Below, piece after piece: positions 41,006-52,796 of a stretch of 64,000 bases of DNA. The notes below the pieces were generated by a model, which saw nothing but the letters and a program-made list of their open reading frames with translations, did no database searches and had not been told where the DNA came from. The translations under genes were made by a program, and so were the position numbers. Every line of letters starts with the position of its first letter. Position 1 is the stretch's first letter. The stretch is from Pseudomonas xantholysinigenes (GTDB taxonomy: Bacteria; Pseudomonadota; Gammaproteobacteria; Pseudomonadales; Pseudomonadaceae): assembly GCF_014268885.2 (NCBI RefSeq), contig NZ_CP077095.1:5346001-5410000 (forward strand), in the 5' to 3' direction.

Positions 41006-41767
41006 ATGATCGAAGTACAAGGCCTGACCAAGCAGTTCAAGGGCCACACCGTGCTCAACGGCATCGACCTGACCGTGCAGGCCGGCGAGGTAGTGGCCAT
41101 CATCGGCCCCAGCGGCTCGGGCAAGACCACCTTCCTGCGTTGCCTGAACCTGCTGGAGACACCCGACGCCGGGCGGATCCAGATCGGCGACATCAGCATC
41201 GATGCCAACCGCCCGCTGGGAAGCCAGCAAGGCGCGATTCGCCGCCTGCGCCAACAGGCCGGCTTCGTGTTCCAGAACTTCAACCTGTTCCCTCACCGCA
41301 CCGCCCTGGAGAACGTCATCGAAGGGCCGGTGATCGTCAAGAAGACCCCGCGGGACAAGGCCATCGAACTGGGCAAGCGACTGCTGGCCAAGGTCGGCCT
41401 GGCAGGCAAGGAAGACGCCTACCCGCGGCGCCTGTCCGGCGGGCAGCAGCAGCGGGTGGCCATCGCCCGCGCCCTGGCCATGGAGCCGGAGGTGATCCTG
41501 TTCGACGAACCCACCTCGGCGCTCGACCCCGAGCTGGTGGGCGAAGTGCTGGCGACCATCCGCGGCCTGGCCGAGGAAAAGCGCACGATGATCATCGTCA
41601 CCCACGAGATGAGCTTCGCCCGCGACGTGGCCAACCGGGTGATCTTCTTCGACAAGGGGGTGATCGTCGAGCAAGGCGAGGCCAAAGCATTGTTCGCCAA
41701 CCCTAAGGAAGAACGCACCCGGCAGTTCCTACGCAAGTTCCTCGGCACCGCCGCCGCCCAGGACTGA
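41006..41767 (+). CDS. tcyN: Cystine ABC transporter ATPase, YecC/TcyN type
   Basis: 253-aa ATPase of the polar amino-acid import class. Walker [10 protein letters not shown] is near residues 33-41, the signature LSGGQQQRVAIARALAMEPEVILFDEPTSALDPELVGEVL spans Walker B, and the switch histidine is in IVTHEMSFA. It begins one base after the permease stop, with GGAG upstream. Confidence 0.95.
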   Translation: MIEVQGLTKQFKGHTVLNGIDLTVQAGEVVAIIGPSGSGKTTFLRCLNLLETPDAGRIQIGDISIDANRPLGSQQGAIRRLRQQAGFVFQNFNLFPHRTALENVIEGPVIVKKTPRDKAIELGKRLLAKVGLAGKEDAYPRRLSGGQQQRVAIARALAMEPEVILFDEPTSALDPELVGEVLATIRGLAEEKRTMIIVTHEMSFARDVANRVIFFDKGVIVEQGEAKALFANPKEERTRQFLRKFLGTAAAQD

Positions 41768-41785
41768 CCGGCAACCGCGCGGGGC

Positions 41786-42436
41786 TCAGGCCTCGCGCAG
41801 GTTGTGGCAACGGCGGAATCGCGCCTCCAGGTTGCGGTCGGGCATCTGGTGGCTGCGCAGGGCGTTGAGGGTCTGCTCCACGTATTCCCGTGTGCTGCCA
41901 TAGCGCCCCTTGGCGCTGGCGAGGATCTGGCTGAGCAGGGTATCCGGCAGGTTGCCGGCGTAGCACGGCAGGTGCCGCTCCAGCACGAAACCCAACGCCT
42001 GTACCTTGCTGCCGTCATCCAGACGACAGCTGAGCCAATGCGGGCGATAAGCCGGATAAGGCATTTCGCGCTGCCAGAGGGCCATGAGCGAGTCGTGCAG
42101 ATTGTGTTCGTCCAGGCGGAAGGCAAAGCCGCTGCAGGAGCCGCCACGGTCCAGGCCAAACACCAGACCTGGGCATTCCGGCGTGCCGCGGTGCTCGTGG
42201 GACCACAGGTACAAGCCACGGTGGTAGCCATGCACCCGGGCCCGCTGGCGCTCAACCGAGTTGCATTCAGGGCGCCAGATCAATGAACCATAAGCGAACA
42301 GCCACACCGGGCCGCCTTCATGCTGGGACATGGTGTCCTGCATCGAGCGCTGCAGTTGTTCGGGGGTGAGTTGCTGGCCGAAGTCGAGCGACGGTGGATA
42401 GGTTATTTGCCAGGATGAACTTTCAAGTGTCGACAT
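41786..42436 (-). CDS. chaC: ChaC-type gamma-glutamylcyclotransferase
   Basis: 216-aa enzyme expected to split glutathione into 5-oxoproline and Cys-Gly. The substrate loop WLFAYGSLIWRP lies near residues 45-56. The acidic catalytic candidate is in RYGSTREYVEQTL near residue 180. It converges on the cystine importer genes with 18 bp between stops. Placed next to cystine uptake and serine acetylation, it fits cysteine salvage from glutathione. Confidence 0.9.
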   Translation of the reverse strand: MSTLESSSWQITYPPSLDFGQQLTPEQLQRSMQDTMSQHEGGPVWLFAYGSLIWRPECNSVERQRARVHGYHRGLYLWSHEHRGTPECPGLVFGLDRGGSCSGFAFRLDEHNLHDSLMALWQREMPYPAYRPHWLSCRLDDGSKVQALGFVLERHLPCYAGNLPDTLLSQILASAKGRYGSTREYVEQTLNALRSHQMPDRNLEARFRRCHNLREA

Positions 42437-42770
42437 GAGCTGCCGCCATTAATTCCTGTGAACTACAAAGTTACGCGTTCCACTGCGATTTATGCACAGC
42501 CTTCGCGGCTAAACCCGCTCCCACCCGGTTGTGTGAAAGGCCTGTGGGAGCGGGTTTACCCGCGAAGGCCCTGGTGCTTAACCTAAGGGATAAATCACTG
42601 CCGACTCAAGCCGGAATTAAGGATTTCATTAAAGCATCCGCCGAACGGAAACTAATAGACCGAGTATAGCGAAACTTATTACCCGCACCGGTAACAATCC
42701 TCGCCATATAATCAACAGGACAACACTTGGTTATTAAACCCGGCACGCCCTTGCAGCGTGCCGCGCTGTT
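42437..42770. other. Gene-free stretch upstream of chaC
   Basis: These 334 bases hold a REP pair (42500-42570) and an AT-richer part (42590-42740). A short perfect hairpin CGGCACGC/GCGTGCCG lies at 42741-42763, just after the reductase stop, and may terminate its transcript weakly. No gene is visible. Confidence 0.65.
42500..42570. repeat. REP pair
   Basis: The left unit (CCTTCGCGGCTAAACCCGCT) and the right unit (AGCGGGTTTACCCGCGAAGG) are inverted. The left arm has one mismatch. Confidence 0.9.
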
Positions 42771-43739
42771 TCAACCCCGTGGCGCGTAGGCGAACACGTC
42801 GGCACGCATGCGGTGGGCATCCATGCCTGCCTCGACCAAGGCATCGAGGGTGGCATAGACCATGTTCGGCGAGCCGCTGGCATAGACATGCACCTGGTTC
42901 AGGTCGCCGATATCCTCGCACACCGCCTCATGCAGCAGGCCGCAGCGCCCTTCCCAACCGCACAGATCGCTGACCACCTTGTGCAGGAACAGGTTGGGCA
43001 GGCGCTCCCACTCGTCCCAGTGCTCGATCTCGTAGAAGTCTTCAGGCCGGCGCACGCCCCAATACAGGTGCACCGGGTGCTTGAAGCCGCTGGCCCGGCA
43101 ATGCTCGACCAGGCTGTGCATCTGTCCCATGCCGGTGCCCGCCGCGATCAGTACCAACGGGCCATCGGGCAGTTCGGCCAGGTGGGCGTCGCCAAACGGC
43201 AGCTCGACCCGGGCGATGCCGTTGCGCCGTAACTGCTCGATCAACTGCACCGCGCTGCTTTCGCGGGCCAGCACATGCAACTCGAGGTCGCGTCCGCCAT
43301 GGGGCGCCGAAGCCAGGGAAAACGCGGCCTTGTCCATGCCCTCACGTTCGATCATCAGGTACTGCCCGGCATGATAGCGCGGCGGCTTGCCGGCCGGCGC
43401 GCGCAGGCGCACACGCCAGACGTCGCCACCAACCTCGACGCACTCGCTCACGGTACAGGCGAGCTTGCGCACCGGCAGCTCGCCCAAGGCCAGCACACCA
43501 TCCCACAGCAACACGCAATCCTCCAACGGCTCGGCGATGCAGGTGAACAGTTCGCCATGATCACGGACCTGGCCTTCCTGGCGCACCCGGCCTTCGACCA
43601 GCAACGCGGCACACACATGGCAGTTGCCGTTGCGGCAGCTGCTTGGGCAGTCATAGCCCAGGCGCCGCGCGGCATCCAGAATCCTTTCACCCGGTTCGAC
43701 CGCCAGTACCGCCCCGGAAGGCTGCAAGGTTACCTGCAT
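42771..43739 (-). CDS. 2Fe-2S ferredoxin/flavin reductase beside ubiD
   Basis: 322-aa electron-transfer protein. The N-terminal plant-type ferredoxin domain has ligands C35, C40, C43 and C67 (CRNGNCHVC and FTCIAE). It is followed by an FAD domain (about 95-195, RYHAGQYLMIE near the flavin site) and an NAD(P)-binding domain (about 200-322, LVLIAAGTGMGQMHSLVEH). The family is often annotated as CDP-6-deoxyglucoseen reductase, but no dideoxysugar genes are near. Its ATG overlaps the ubiD stop by one base, so coupling to UbiD or to flavin supply is more likely. Confidence 0.85.
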   Translation of the reverse strand: MQVTLQPSGAVLAVEPGERILDAARRLGYDCPSSCRNGNCHVCAALLVEGRVRQEGQVRDHGELFTCIAEPLEDCVLLWDGVLALGELPVRKLACTVSECVEVGGDVWRVRLRAPAGKPPRYHAGQYLMIEREGMDKAAFSLASAPHGGRDLELHVLARESSAVQLIEQLRRNGIARVELPFGDAHLAELPDGPLVLIAAGTGMGQMHSLVEHCRASGFKHPVHLYWGVRRPEDFYEIEHWDEWERLPNLFLHKVVSDLCGWEGRCGLLHEAVCEDIGDLNQVHVYASGSPNMVYATLDALVEAGMDAHRMRADVFAYAPRG

Positions 43740-45205
43740 CAATCTATTCCCAACTGGTCCCACAGCTCATCGATACGGCGGGTGACGGCCTCGTCCTTGA
43801 CGATGACCCGGCCCCATTCGCGTGTAGTCTCGCCCGGCCACTTGTGGGTGGCGTCCAGGCCCATCTTCGACCCCAGGCCCGACACCGGCGACGCGAAGTC
43901 GAGGTAGTCGATCGGGGTATTGTCGATCATTACCGTATCACGCTTGGGGTCCATGCGCGTGGTGATGGCCCAGATCACATCGTTCCAGTCACGGGCGTTG
44001 ATATCGTCGTCGGTGACGATAACGAACTTGGTGTACATGAACTGTCGCAGGAACGACCACACACCCAGCATCACGCGCTTGGCATGACCAGGATACTGCT
44101 TCTTCATGGTCACCACCGCCATGCGGTACGAGCAGCCTTCCGGCGGCAGGTAGAAGTCGGTGATCTCGGGGAACTGCTTCTGCAGGATCGGCACGAACAC
44201 TTCGTTCAGCGCCACGCCGAGGATCGCCGGCTCATCCGGTGGCCGACCGGTGTAGGTGCTGTGGTAGATCGGCTTTTGCCGATGGGTGATGCGCTCGACG
44301 GTGAACACCGGGAAGCTGTCCACTTCGTTGTAGTAGCCGGTGTGGTCGCCGTATGGGCCTTCCGGGGCCATCTCGCCGGGGTGGATCACGCCTTCGAGGA
44401 TGATCTCGGCGGTGGCCGGCACCTGCAGGTCGTTGCCACGGCATTTGACCAGTTCAGTGCGGTTGCCACGCAACAGGCCGGCGAAAGCATATTCGGAGAG
44501 CGTGTCCGGTACCGGGGTCACGGCGCCGAGGATGGTCGCCGGGTCCGCGCCCAGGGCCACGGCTACCGGGAACGGCTGGCCGGGGTGTTTCTCGCACCAC
44601 TCGCGGTAGTCCAGCGCGCCGCCCCGGTGGCTCAGCCAGCGCATGATCACCTTGTTGCGGCCGATTACTTGCTGACGGTAGATGCCCAGGTTCTGGCGGT
44701 CCTTGTTCGGCCCGCGGGTGACGGTCAGGCCCCAGGTGATCAGCGGCGCCACGTCGCCCGGCCAGCAGTGCTGGATCGGCAACTGGCCCAGGTCGACATC
44801 GTCGCCTTCGACCACGATTTCCTGGCATACCGCGTCCTTGACCACCTTCGGCGCCATGGACACGACCTTCTTGAAGATCGGCAGCTTCGACCAGGCGTCC
44901 TTCAGGCCCTTCGGCGGCTCGGGCTCCTTGAGGAACGCCAGCAGCTTGCCGATCTCGCGCAGCTCTTCGGTGGACTCGGCCCCCATGCCCATGGCCACGC
45001 GCTCGGGCGTGCCGAACAGGTTGCCCAGCACCGGGATGTCGAAGCCAGTGGGTTTTTCGAACAGCAAGGCCGGGCCCTTGGCACGCAGGGTGCGGTCGCA
45101 GACTTCGGTCATTTCCAGTACAGGGGAGATGGGAACCTGGATGCGCTTGAGTTCACCGCGCTGTTCCAGGCCACGGATGAAGTCGCGTAGATCGCGATAC
45201 TGCAT
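43739..45205 (-). CDS. ubiD: 3-octaprenyl-4-hydroxybenzoate decarboxylase
   Basis: 488-aa prenyl-FMN-dependent decarboxylase of ubiquinone synthesis. The N-terminal [22 protein letters not shown] and the core [23 protein letters not shown], with the catalytic-loop region [21 protein letters not shown], are typical. The cofactor is made by UbiX, whose gene is not in this window. It is followed by the ferredoxin-reductase gene with a one-base overlap. Confidence 0.96.
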   Translation of the reverse strand: MQYRDLRDFIRGLEQRGELKRIQVPISPVLEMTEVCDRTLRAKGPALLFEKPTGFDIPVLGNLFGTPERVAMGMGAESTEELREIGKLLAFLKEPEPPKGLKDAWSKLPIFKKVVSMAPKVVKDAVCQEIVVEGDDVDLGQLPIQHCWPGDVAPLITWGLTVTRGPNKDRQNLGIYRQQVIGRNKVIMRWLSHRGGALDYREWCEKHPGQPFPVAVALGADPATILGAVTPVPDTLSEYAFAGLLRGNRTELVKCRGNDLQVPATAEIILEGVIHPGEMAPEGPYGDHTGYYNEVDSFPVFTVERITHRQKPIYHSTYTGRPPDEPAILGVALNEVFVPILQKQFPEITDFYLPPEGCSYRMAVVTMKKQYPGHAKRVMLGVWSFLRQFMYTKFVIVTDDDINARDWNDVIWAITTRMDPKRDTVMIDNTPIDYLDFASPVSGLGSKMGLDATHKWPGETTREWGRVIVKDEAVTRRIDELWDQLGID

Positions 45206-45285
45206 GCAAGGGCCTCGTATGGGGCATGTCGGTCGGGGTGCAGAGTGTAGCGCCGTTCACGCCTTGTTTGGGGGCAAAAATGAAC

Positions 45286-45387
45286 TGGGGCCGCTCCGCG
45301 CCCCTTCGCGGGTAAACCCGCTCCCACAGGTTTCGAGTGATCCCTGTGGGAGCGGGTTTACCCGCGAAGGGGCGCGGAGCGGCCCCA
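45286..45387. repeat. REP-based inverted repeat with 44-bp perfect arms
   Basis: Arms 45287-45330 and 45343-45386 are perfectly complementary around a 12-base loop, with one more T-A pair outside. The inner part is a REP pair. The outer part (GGGGCCGCTCCGCGCCCC and its complement) extends it. It begins 24 bases after the rho stop. Confidence 0.95.
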
Positions 45388-45409
45388 ATTACTTCCTGGT
45401 CGCCAGCGC

Positions 45410-46669
45410 TTACTTGCGCTTCATCGACAGGAAGAACTCATCGTTGGTCTTGGTCTGCTTGAGCTTGTCGACCAGGAACTCGATGGCGGCGATCTCGTCC
45501 ATCGGGTGCAGCAGCTTGCGCAGGATCCACATGCGCTGCAGTTCGTCGTCGGCGGTCAGCAGCTCTTCGCGGCGAGTACCGGACTTGTTGATGTTGATGG
45601 CCGGGAACACACGCTTCTCGGCGATGCGGCGGTCCAGCGGCAGCTCCATGTTGCCGGTACCCTTGAACTCTTCGTAGATCACTTCGTCCATCTTCGAGCC
45701 GGTCTCGACCAGCGCGGTGGCGATGATGGTCAGCGAACCGCCTTCCTCGATGTTACGGGCGGCACCGAAGAAGCGCTTGGGCTTTTCCAGGGCATGGGCA
45801 TCGACACCACCGGTCAGCACCTTGCCGGAGCTCGGGATCACGGTGTTGTAGGCACGGGCCAGTCGGGTGATGGAGTCGAGCAGGATGACCACGTCCTTCT
45901 TGTGCTCGACCAGGCGCTTGGCCTTCTCGATGACCATCTCGGCGACCTGCACGTGGCGGGTCGGCGGCTCGTCGAAGGTCGAGGCGACCACTTCGCCGCG
46001 CACGGTGCGCTGCATTTCGGTCACTTCTTCCGGGCGCTCGTCGATCAGCAGGACGATCAGGTGGCACTCGGGGTTGTTGCGGGTAATGTTGGCCGCGATG
46101 TTCTGCAGCATGATGGTCTTACCGGCTTTCGGCGGGGCGACGATCAGGCCACGCTGGCCTTTGCCGATCGGGGCGCACAGGTCGATGACACGACCGGTGA
46201 GGTCTTCGGTGGAGCCGTTACCGGCTTCCATCTTCAGACGCTTGTTGGGGAACAGTGGCGTCAGGTTTTCGAACAGGATCTTGTTCTTCGCGTTTTCCGG
46301 ACGGTCGAAGTTGATGGTGTCGACCTTCAGCAGCGCGAAGTAACGCTCGCCTTCTTTCGGTGGGCGGATCTTGCCGACGATGGTGTCGCCGGTGCGCAGG
46401 TTGAAGCGGCGGATCTGGCTGGGCGAAACGTAGATGTCGTCGGGGCCGGCCAGGTAGGAGGCATCCGCCGAACGCAGGAAACCGAAACCATCCTGGAGAA
46501 TCTCCAGCACGCCGTCACCCGAGATCTCTTCGCCGCTTTTCGCATGCTTTTTCAGCAGGGCGAAAATCACGTCCTGTTTGCGCGAACGGGCCATGTTTTC
46601 GATGCCCATCTGTTCGGCCATTTCCAAAAGATCGGTAATCGGCTTTTGCTTGAGTTCTGTCAGGTTCAT
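45410..46669 (-). CDS. rho: Transcription termination factor Rho
   Basis: 419-aa hexameric RNA helicase/ATPase. The N-terminal helical part and cold-shock-like RNA-binding domain (about 48-125, [18 protein letters not shown]) precede Walker A APPKAGKT at 178-185, the Q/R-loop region and [12 protein letters not shown]. The length equals the usual Rho core without insertions. A leader of about 155 bases between the proposed promoter and the ATG carries a terminator-like hairpin (46701-46723). Confidence 0.98.
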   Translation of the reverse strand: MNLTELKQKPITDLLEMAEQMGIENMARSRKQDVIFALLKKHAKSGEEISGDGVLEILQDGFGFLRSADASYLAGPDDIYVSPSQIRRFNLRTGDTIVGKIRPPKEGERYFALLKVDTINFDRPENAKNKILFENLTPLFPNKRLKMEAGNGSTEDLTGRVIDLCAPIGKGQRGLIVAPPKAGKTIMLQNIAANITRNNPECHLIVLLIDERPEEVTEMQRTVRGEVVASTFDEPPTRHVQVAEMVIEKAKRLVEHKKDVVILLDSITRLARAYNTVIPSSGKVLTGGVDAHALEKPKRFFGAARNIEEGGSLTIIATALVETGSKMDEVIYEEFKGTGNMELPLDRRIAEKRVFPAININKSGTRREELLTADDELQRMWILRKLLHPMDEIAAIEFLVDKLKQTKTNDEFFLSMKRK

Positions 46670-46700
46670 AAGGGGAGTGACGTAATCATGTAAGGAAGGG

Positions 46701-46723
46701 AAAAATTAAGCATGTGGCTTAAT
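46701..46723 (-). promoter_or_regulatory. Terminator-like hairpin in the rho leader
   Basis: On the minus strand a perfect 7-bp stem ATTAAGC/GCTTAAT with loop CACAT is followed by TTTTTCCC. It lies 31 bases before the rho ATG. rho is known to be autoregulated by termination in its leader in other bacteria; a link here is inference. Confidence 0.5.
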
Positions 46724-46824
46724 GAGGCCGCGCCGCTAGATGGCGACAGGATCGCGTACTGATTCGAATTAGGGATGCTTCGGCGACGGCGTGCAGAGGG
46801 CACTGGAGAAGCAGTGCGAGGCCG

Positions 46825-46853
46825 AATGTAACACTTGCTTTTTTCGACGTCTA
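46825..46853 (-). promoter_or_regulatory. Candidate rho promoter
   Basis: On the minus strand TAGACG and TACATT are spaced by 17 bases, each matching four of six positions of the sigma-70 hexamers. It lies about 155 bases before the rho start. Confidence 0.35.
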
Positions 46854-46948
46854 GTGGTTTTGCCCATTGATTTCCGGGGCTATCCACCTGAATAGGCCTG
46901 GGCCTGGAGCCTGTCGCATAGCAAGGAAATTGCCTACAACAGATAAAG

Positions 46949-46974
46949 AAAAGCCCCGCATCTGCGGGGCTTTT
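46949..46974 (-). terminator. Intrinsic terminator of trxA
   Basis: The stem AAGCCCCGCA/TGCGGGGCTT with a two- to four-base loop is followed by TTC TTT on the minus strand, five bases after the trxA stop. A/T runs flank both sides. Confidence 0.9.
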
Positions 46975-46978
46975 CACA

Positions 46979-47308
46979 TCACAGGTTGGCGTCGAGGAAC
47001 GCCTTGAGCTGCGACTTGGACAGCGCGCCGACCTTGGTCGCCTCGACGTTGCCGTTCTTGAACAGCATCAGCGTCGGGATGCCACGCACGCCGTGCTTGG
47101 CTGGAGTCTGGTCGTTTTCGTCGATGTTCAGCTTGGCGACGGTCACCTTGCCCTGATATTCAGCGGCGATGTCGTCCAGTACCGGAGCGATCATCTTGCA
47201 TGGGCCGCACCATTCAGCCCAGTAGTCGACCAGCACCGCGCCTTCCGCCTTGATTACGTCGGCTTCGAAGCTGGCGTCGGTGACATGTTTGATAAGATCG
47301 CTGCTCAT
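46979..47308 (-). CDS. trxA: Thioredoxin 1
   Basis: 109-aa cytoplasmic disulfide reductase. The active site WCGPCK has C34 and C37, and the cis-proline segment is [12 protein letters not shown]. The start at 47308 has GGAG six bases upstream; the frame stays open to 47416 but that part is outside the family. It is monocistronic with its own terminator, upstream of rho on the same strand, an arrangement common in gamma-proteobacteria. Confidence 0.98.
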   Translation of the reverse strand: MSSDLIKHVTDASFEADVIKAEGAVLVDYWAEWCGPCKMIAPVLDDIAAEYQGKVTVAKLNIDENDQTPAKHGVRGIPTLMLFKNGNVEATKVGALSKSQLKAFLDANL

Positions 47309-47550
47309 GGATATCTCCAGGTCGTAAGCAAAAAAACGTTGCCCATCATAGCCGCACCCTCGTCCGACAGGAAGCCACAGACGATTGAGTGTATCTATAG
47401 TTGAGCAAGACGCCACGAATCGGAACGGTCATATCGCTGTCACAGGATTGCGATCACATTGCCATGCATCAAACCCCGGGATGACGCGCGTTGGCGTAAC
47501 GCCACGATCGTGGCAGGATTGCCGGGTTAACGACCGAGAACTTGCAGATC

Positions 47551-49053
47551 ATGCCGCAAACCACCGCGAAGAACCTGTCCCTGATCGCCGCCATCGACCT
47601 TGGCTCCAACAGTTTCCACATGGTCGTGGCCAAGGCCCATCACACGGAAATCCGCATTCTCGAAAGGCTCGGGGAGAAAGTGCAGCTGGCCGCCGGTATC
47701 GACGACGAGCGCAAGCTCAGCGAAGAAGCCATGCAGCGCGGGCTCGAATGCCTCAAGCGCTTCGCCCAGCTGATCAACGGCATGCCGCAAGGGTCGGTGC
47801 GCATCGTCGGCACCAACGCCCTGCGCGAAGCCCGCAACCGCAACGAATTCATCCAGCGCGCCGAGGCCATCCTCGGTCACCCGGTGGAGGTCATCTCCGG
47901 CCGTGAAGAGGCGCGCCTGATCTACCTGGGCGTCTCGCACACCCTGGCCGACACCCCCGGCAAGCGCCTGGTCGCCGACATCGGCGGCGGCAGCACCGAG
48001 TTCATCATCGGCCAGCGTTTCGAGCCTCTGCTGCGCGAAAGCCTGCAGATGGGCTGCGTGAGCTTCACCCAACGCTACTTCCGCGACGGCAAGATCACCC
48101 CGGCGCGCTACGCCCAGGCCTATACCGCCGCGCGCCTGGAGCTGATGAGCATCGAGAACGCCCTGCACCGCTTGACCTGGGACGAAGCCATCGGCTCGTC
48201 CGGGACCATCCGCGCCATCGCCGCGGCGATCAAGGCCATGGGCCAAGGCAGCGGCGAGGTCAACGCCGAGGGCCTGGCGGCGCTCAAGCGCAAGCTGTTC
48301 AAGCTCGGCGAGACCGACAAGATCGACTTCGAAGGGGTCAAGCCCGACCGGCGCACCATCTTCCCGGCCGGCCTGGCGATTCTCGAGGCGATCTTCGACG
48401 CCCTGGAGCTGGCGCGCATGGACCACTGCGACGGCGCCCTGCGCGAAGGCGTGCTGTTCGACCTGCTGGGCCGCCACCACCATGAAGACGTGCGCGAGCG
48501 CACCCTGAACTCACTGATGGAGCGTTATCACGTCGACCAGGGCCAGGCGGCACGGGTCGAGCGCAAGGCCCTGCATGCCTTCGACCAGGTGGCCAAGGCC
48601 TGGGACCTGGAATGCGGCAACTGGCGCGATCTGCTGGGATGGGCGGCAAAAGTGCATGAAGTGGGGCTGGATATTGCCCATTACCACTACCACAAGCACG
48701 GCGCCTACCTGATCGAGCACTCCGACCTGTCGGGGTTCTCCCGCGAGGACCAGCAAATGATGGCCCTGCTGGTGCGTGGCCACCGCCGCAACATCCCCAA
48801 GGACAAGTTCGCTGAGTTCGGCGACGAAGGCATCAAGTTGATCCGTCTATGCGTGCTGCTGCGTTTTGCCATCCTGTTCCACCACATCCGTGGCACCCAG
48901 CAGATGCCCAAGGTGGTGTTGCAGGCCGGCGACAACAGCCTGGAAGTGGTCTTCCCCGAGGGCTGGCTGGAGCAAAACCAGCTGACCCAGGCCGACTTCG
49001 CCAACGAGGCGGAGTGGCTGGCGCGGGTTGGGTTTGTGCTGAGCGTGCGCTGA
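47551..49053 (+). CDS. ppx: Exopolyphosphatase
   Basis: 500-aa ASKHA-fold phosphatase removing terminal phosphate from polyphosphate (and possibly pppGpp). The phosphate-1 motif [15 protein letters not shown] is at the N-terminus, phosphate-2 [15 protein letters not shown] near residues 140-154, and the C-terminal HD-like helical domain follows. I chose the ATG at 47551; a TTG three codons earlier is in frame. It is divergent from trxA and convergent with ppk. Confidence 0.95.
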   Translation: MPQTTAKNLSLIAAIDLGSNSFHMVVAKAHHTEIRILERLGEKVQLAAGIDDERKLSEEAMQRGLECLKRFAQLINGMPQGSVRIVGTNALREARNRNEFIQRAEAILGHPVEVISGREEARLIYLGVSHTLADTPGKRLVADIGGGSTEFIIGQRFEPLLRESLQMGCVSFTQRYFRDGKITPARYAQAYTAARLELMSIENALHRLTWDEAIGSSGTIRAIAAAIKAMGQGSGEVNAEGLAALKRKLFKLGETDKIDFEGVKPDRRTIFPAGLAILEAIFDALELARMDHCDGALREGVLFDLLGRHHHEDVRERTLNSLMERYHVDQGQAARVERKALHAFDQVAKAWDLECGNWRDLLGWAAKVHEVGLDIAHYHYHKHGAYLIEHSDLSGFSREDQQMMALLVRGHRRNIPKDKFAEFGDEGIKLIRLCVLLRFAILFHHIRGTQQMPKVVLQAGDNSLEVVFPEGWLEQNQLTQADFANEAEWLARVGFVLSVR

Positions 49054-49093
49054 CGAGGTTCGGGGTCGCCGTTTGGCTTGAGGCTGCCTGGGG

Positions 49094-49320
49094 GCGCTTT
49101 GCGCCCCTTTCGCGACACAAGGCCGCTCCTACAGGAAACGCGCCGGCCTCAGGGCATGCACCACACCTGTGGGAGCGGGTTTACCCGCGAAGCAAGCAAC
49201 GCGGTGCCTGGCACCGGCTGCGCCGGTGTTCGCGGCTGAAGCCGCTCCCACAGGGACCGCGCCGACCTCGGGGCATGCACTACACCTGTGTCGCGAAAGG
49301 GCCGCAAGGCGGCCCCCATA
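49094..49320. repeat. Cluster of REP units between convergent ppx and ppk
   Basis: In order: a unit TTTCGCGACACAAGGCCGCT at 49108, an inverted unit at 49168-49195 (GTGGGAGCGGGTTTACCCGC), another at 49228-49258, and a final half unit near 49288 with an 8-bp hairpin GGGCCGC...GCGGCCC. The whole 273-bp gap is repeat DNA. Confidence 0.85.
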
Positions 49321-49326
49321 TCGGTA

Positions 49327-51558
49327 CTACCGCACGTTCAACACCGGGTTGCTCAGGCGCTCCAGCAGCGTCGCCTGGGCGCTGCGCGGGTTCTGGTTGC
49401 CCGTCGGCGTGCTGCGCACGTAGCGCCCGTCCGGCTGCAAGGTCCAGGCCTGGGTGTTGTCGGTGAGGTAACCCTCCAGCTCCTTCTTCACCCGCAGCAG
49501 CAGCTTCTTGCCTTCCACCGGGAAGCAGGTCTCCACACGCTTGTCGAGATTGCGCTCCATCCAGTCGGCGCTGGACAGGTAGATCTGCTCCTCGCCGCCA
49601 TTGAGGAAGTAGAACACCCGGGTGTGCTCGAGGAAGCGGCCGATGATCGAACGCACGTGGATGTTGTGCGACACTCCCGGAATACCCGGGCGCAGGCAGC
49701 ACATGCCGCGCACCACCAGGTCGATGCGCACGCCCGACTGGCTGGCCTTGTACAGCGCCTTGATGATCTTGGCGTCGGTCAGCGAGTTGAACTTGGCGAT
49801 GATGTGCGCCGGCTTGCCTTCCAGGGCGAACTGGGTTTCCCGGGCGATCATGTCGAGCATGCCCTTCTTCAGGGTGAAGGGGGCGTGCAGCAGCTTCTTC
49901 ATGCGCAGGGTCTTGCCCATGCCGATCAGCTGGCTGAACAGCTTGCCGACGTCCTCGGTGAGGGCGTCGTCGGAGGTCAGCAGGCTGTAGTCAGTGTACA
50001 GACGGGCGTTGCCGGCGTGGTAGTTGCCGGTGCCCAGGTGCGCGTAACGGACGATTTCGCCCTGTTCGCGACGCAGGATCAGCATCATCTTGGCGTGGGT
50101 CTTGAAGCCGACCACGCCGTAGATCACCACCGCGCCCGCAGCCTGCAAGCGGCTGGCCATCTGCAGGTTGGACTCTTCGTCGAAGCGCGCGCGCAGTTCG
50201 ATCACCGCGGTGACCTCCTTGCCGTTACGCGCCGCGTCCACCAGGGCGTCGACAATCTCCGAGTTGGCGCCCGAGCGGTACAGGGTCTGGCGCACGGCAA
50301 GCACGTGCGGGTCCTTGGCGGCCTGGCGCAGCAGGTCGATCACCGGGGTGAACGACTCGAACGGGTGCATCAGCAGCACGTCCTGCTTGCCGATAACGCT
50401 GAAGATGTTGTCGGCGTTCTGCAGCAGCTTGGGGATCGCCGGGGTGAACGGTGTGTATTGCAGCTCCGGGTGGCTGTCGAGCCCGGTGATGCTGAACAGG
50501 CGGGTCAGGTTGACCGGACCGTTGACCTGGTACAGCTCACTCTCGCTCAGGCTGAACTGCTTGAGCAGGTAGTCCGACAGATGTTTCGGGCAGGTGTCGG
50601 CCACTTCGAGACGCACGGCATCACCGTAGCGGCGCGAGAACAGCTCGCCACGCAGGGCCCGGGCCAGGTCGTCGACCTCCTCGGAGTCCAGCGCCAGGTC
50701 GGCGTTGCGGGTCAGGCGGAACTGGTAGCAACCCTTGACCTTCATGCCCTGGAACAGGTCGTCGGCGTGGGCGTGGATCATCGACGAGAGGAACACATAG
50801 TTGTCGCCCGGGCCACCCACCTCCTCCGGCACACGAATCACCCGTGGCAGCAGGCGCGGCGCCGGGATGATCGCCAGGCCCGAGTCGCGGCCGAAGGCGT
50901 CGACGCCTTCGAGTTCGACGATGAAGTTGAGGCTCTTGTTCACCAGCAACGGGAACGGATGGGTCGGGTCGAGGCCGATCGGGGTAATGATCGGCGCGAT
51001 TTCGTCGCGGAAGAACCGGCGCACCCAGGTCTTGAGCTTGGGCGTCCAGTAACGGCGGCGGATGAAGCGAATGGCGTGCTTTTCCAGCTCCGGCAGCAGC
51101 ACGTCGTTGAGGATCGCGTACTGGCGGTCCACCTCCAGGTGCACCAGCTCGCTGATGCGTGCCAGCGCCTGGTGCGGCTGCAGGCCGTCGGCGCCGGCCT
51201 GCTCGCGGGCGAAGTTGATCTGTTTCTTCAGGCCCGCCACGCGGATTTCGAAGAACTCATCGAGGTTGCTGGAGAAGATCAGCAGGAACTTCAGGCGCTC
51301 AAGCAGCGGGTAGGACTCGTCCAGCGCCTGTTCCAGCACGCGGATATTGAACTGCAGCTGCGAGAGCTCGCGATGAATGTACAGGCTGCTGTCGTCCAGG
51401 CTCGGCACGGCGATCGCCGGCGCAGGCGCCGGTGCGGGCGCGGCGGGCTCTACCACCGGCTCCGGGGCGGCTGGCAGGTCGGGCGGGGTCTGTACCAGCT
51501 CTTCGGGCACGGCCTGGGCGTCCTTGATCTCGACAGGGGTTAGCACTTCGTTATTCAT
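49327..51558 (-). CDS. ppk: Polyphosphate kinase 1
   Basis: 743-aa enzyme reversibly making polyphosphate from ATP. An alanine/proline-rich N-terminal extension (about 20-50) precedes the PPK core, which starts [19 protein letters not shown]. The phosphorylated histidine is H488 in [16 protein letters not shown]. The later [17 protein letters not shown] and [17 protein letters not shown] are also family signatures. It ends convergently with ppx, and its start is 20 bp after the hemB stop... on the same strand, so hemB and ppk may share a transcript. Confidence 0.96.
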   Translation of the reverse strand: MNNEVLTPVEIKDAQAVPEELVQTPPDLPAAPEPVVEPAAPAPAPAPAIAVPSLDDSSLYIHRELSQLQFNIRVLEQALDESYPLLERLKFLLIFSSNLDEFFEIRVAGLKKQINFAREQAGADGLQPHQALARISELVHLEVDRQYAILNDVLLPELEKHAIRFIRRRYWTPKLKTWVRRFFRDEIAPIITPIGLDPTHPFPLLVNKSLNFIVELEGVDAFGRDSGLAIIPAPRLLPRVIRVPEEVGGPGDNYVFLSSMIHAHADDLFQGMKVKGCYQFRLTRNADLALDSEEVDDLARALRGELFSRRYGDAVRLEVADTCPKHLSDYLLKQFSLSESELYQVNGPVNLTRLFSITGLDSHPELQYTPFTPAIPKLLQNADNIFSVIGKQDVLLMHPFESFTPVIDLLRQAAKDPHVLAVRQTLYRSGANSEIVDALVDAARNGKEVTAVIELRARFDEESNLQMASRLQAAGAVVIYGVVGFKTHAKMMLILRREQGEIVRYAHLGTGNYHAGNARLYTDYSLLTSDDALTEDVGKLFSQLIGMGKTLRMKKLLHAPFTLKKGMLDMIARETQFALEGKPAHIIAKFNSLTDAKIIKALYKASQSGVRIDLVVRGMCCLRPGIPGVSHNIHVRSIIGRFLEHTRVFYFLNGGEEQIYLSSADWMERNLDKRVETCFPVEGKKLLLRVKKELEGYLTDNTQAWTLQPDGRYVRSTPTGNQNPRSAQATLLERLSNPVLNVR

Positions 51559-51577
51559 CTGACGTTCCTGGAGGGCG

Positions 51578-52714
<1,137 letters not shown>

Positions 52715-52796
52715 TCACGTCGAGACACATTTGGACACTTTCCCGAACGCGCCGTAAGGGGTAGGCTGCGCGTTCATTTCGCCAGCACGCCAGAAA

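Larger units (their letters stand above)
46670..46978 (-). other. rho leader and trxA-rho spacer
   Basis: These 309 bases contain the trxA terminator (46949-46974), a candidate rho promoter (46825-46853) and a long untranslated leader with a hairpin near its end. I see no leader peptide with a convincing ribosome site. Confidence 0.65.

Noticed and set aside
49094..49320. Regularly spaced palindromic repeats considered as a CRISPR array
   Set aside because: The repeats are REP units in alternating orientation with degenerate spacing and no unique equal-length spacers or cas genes.
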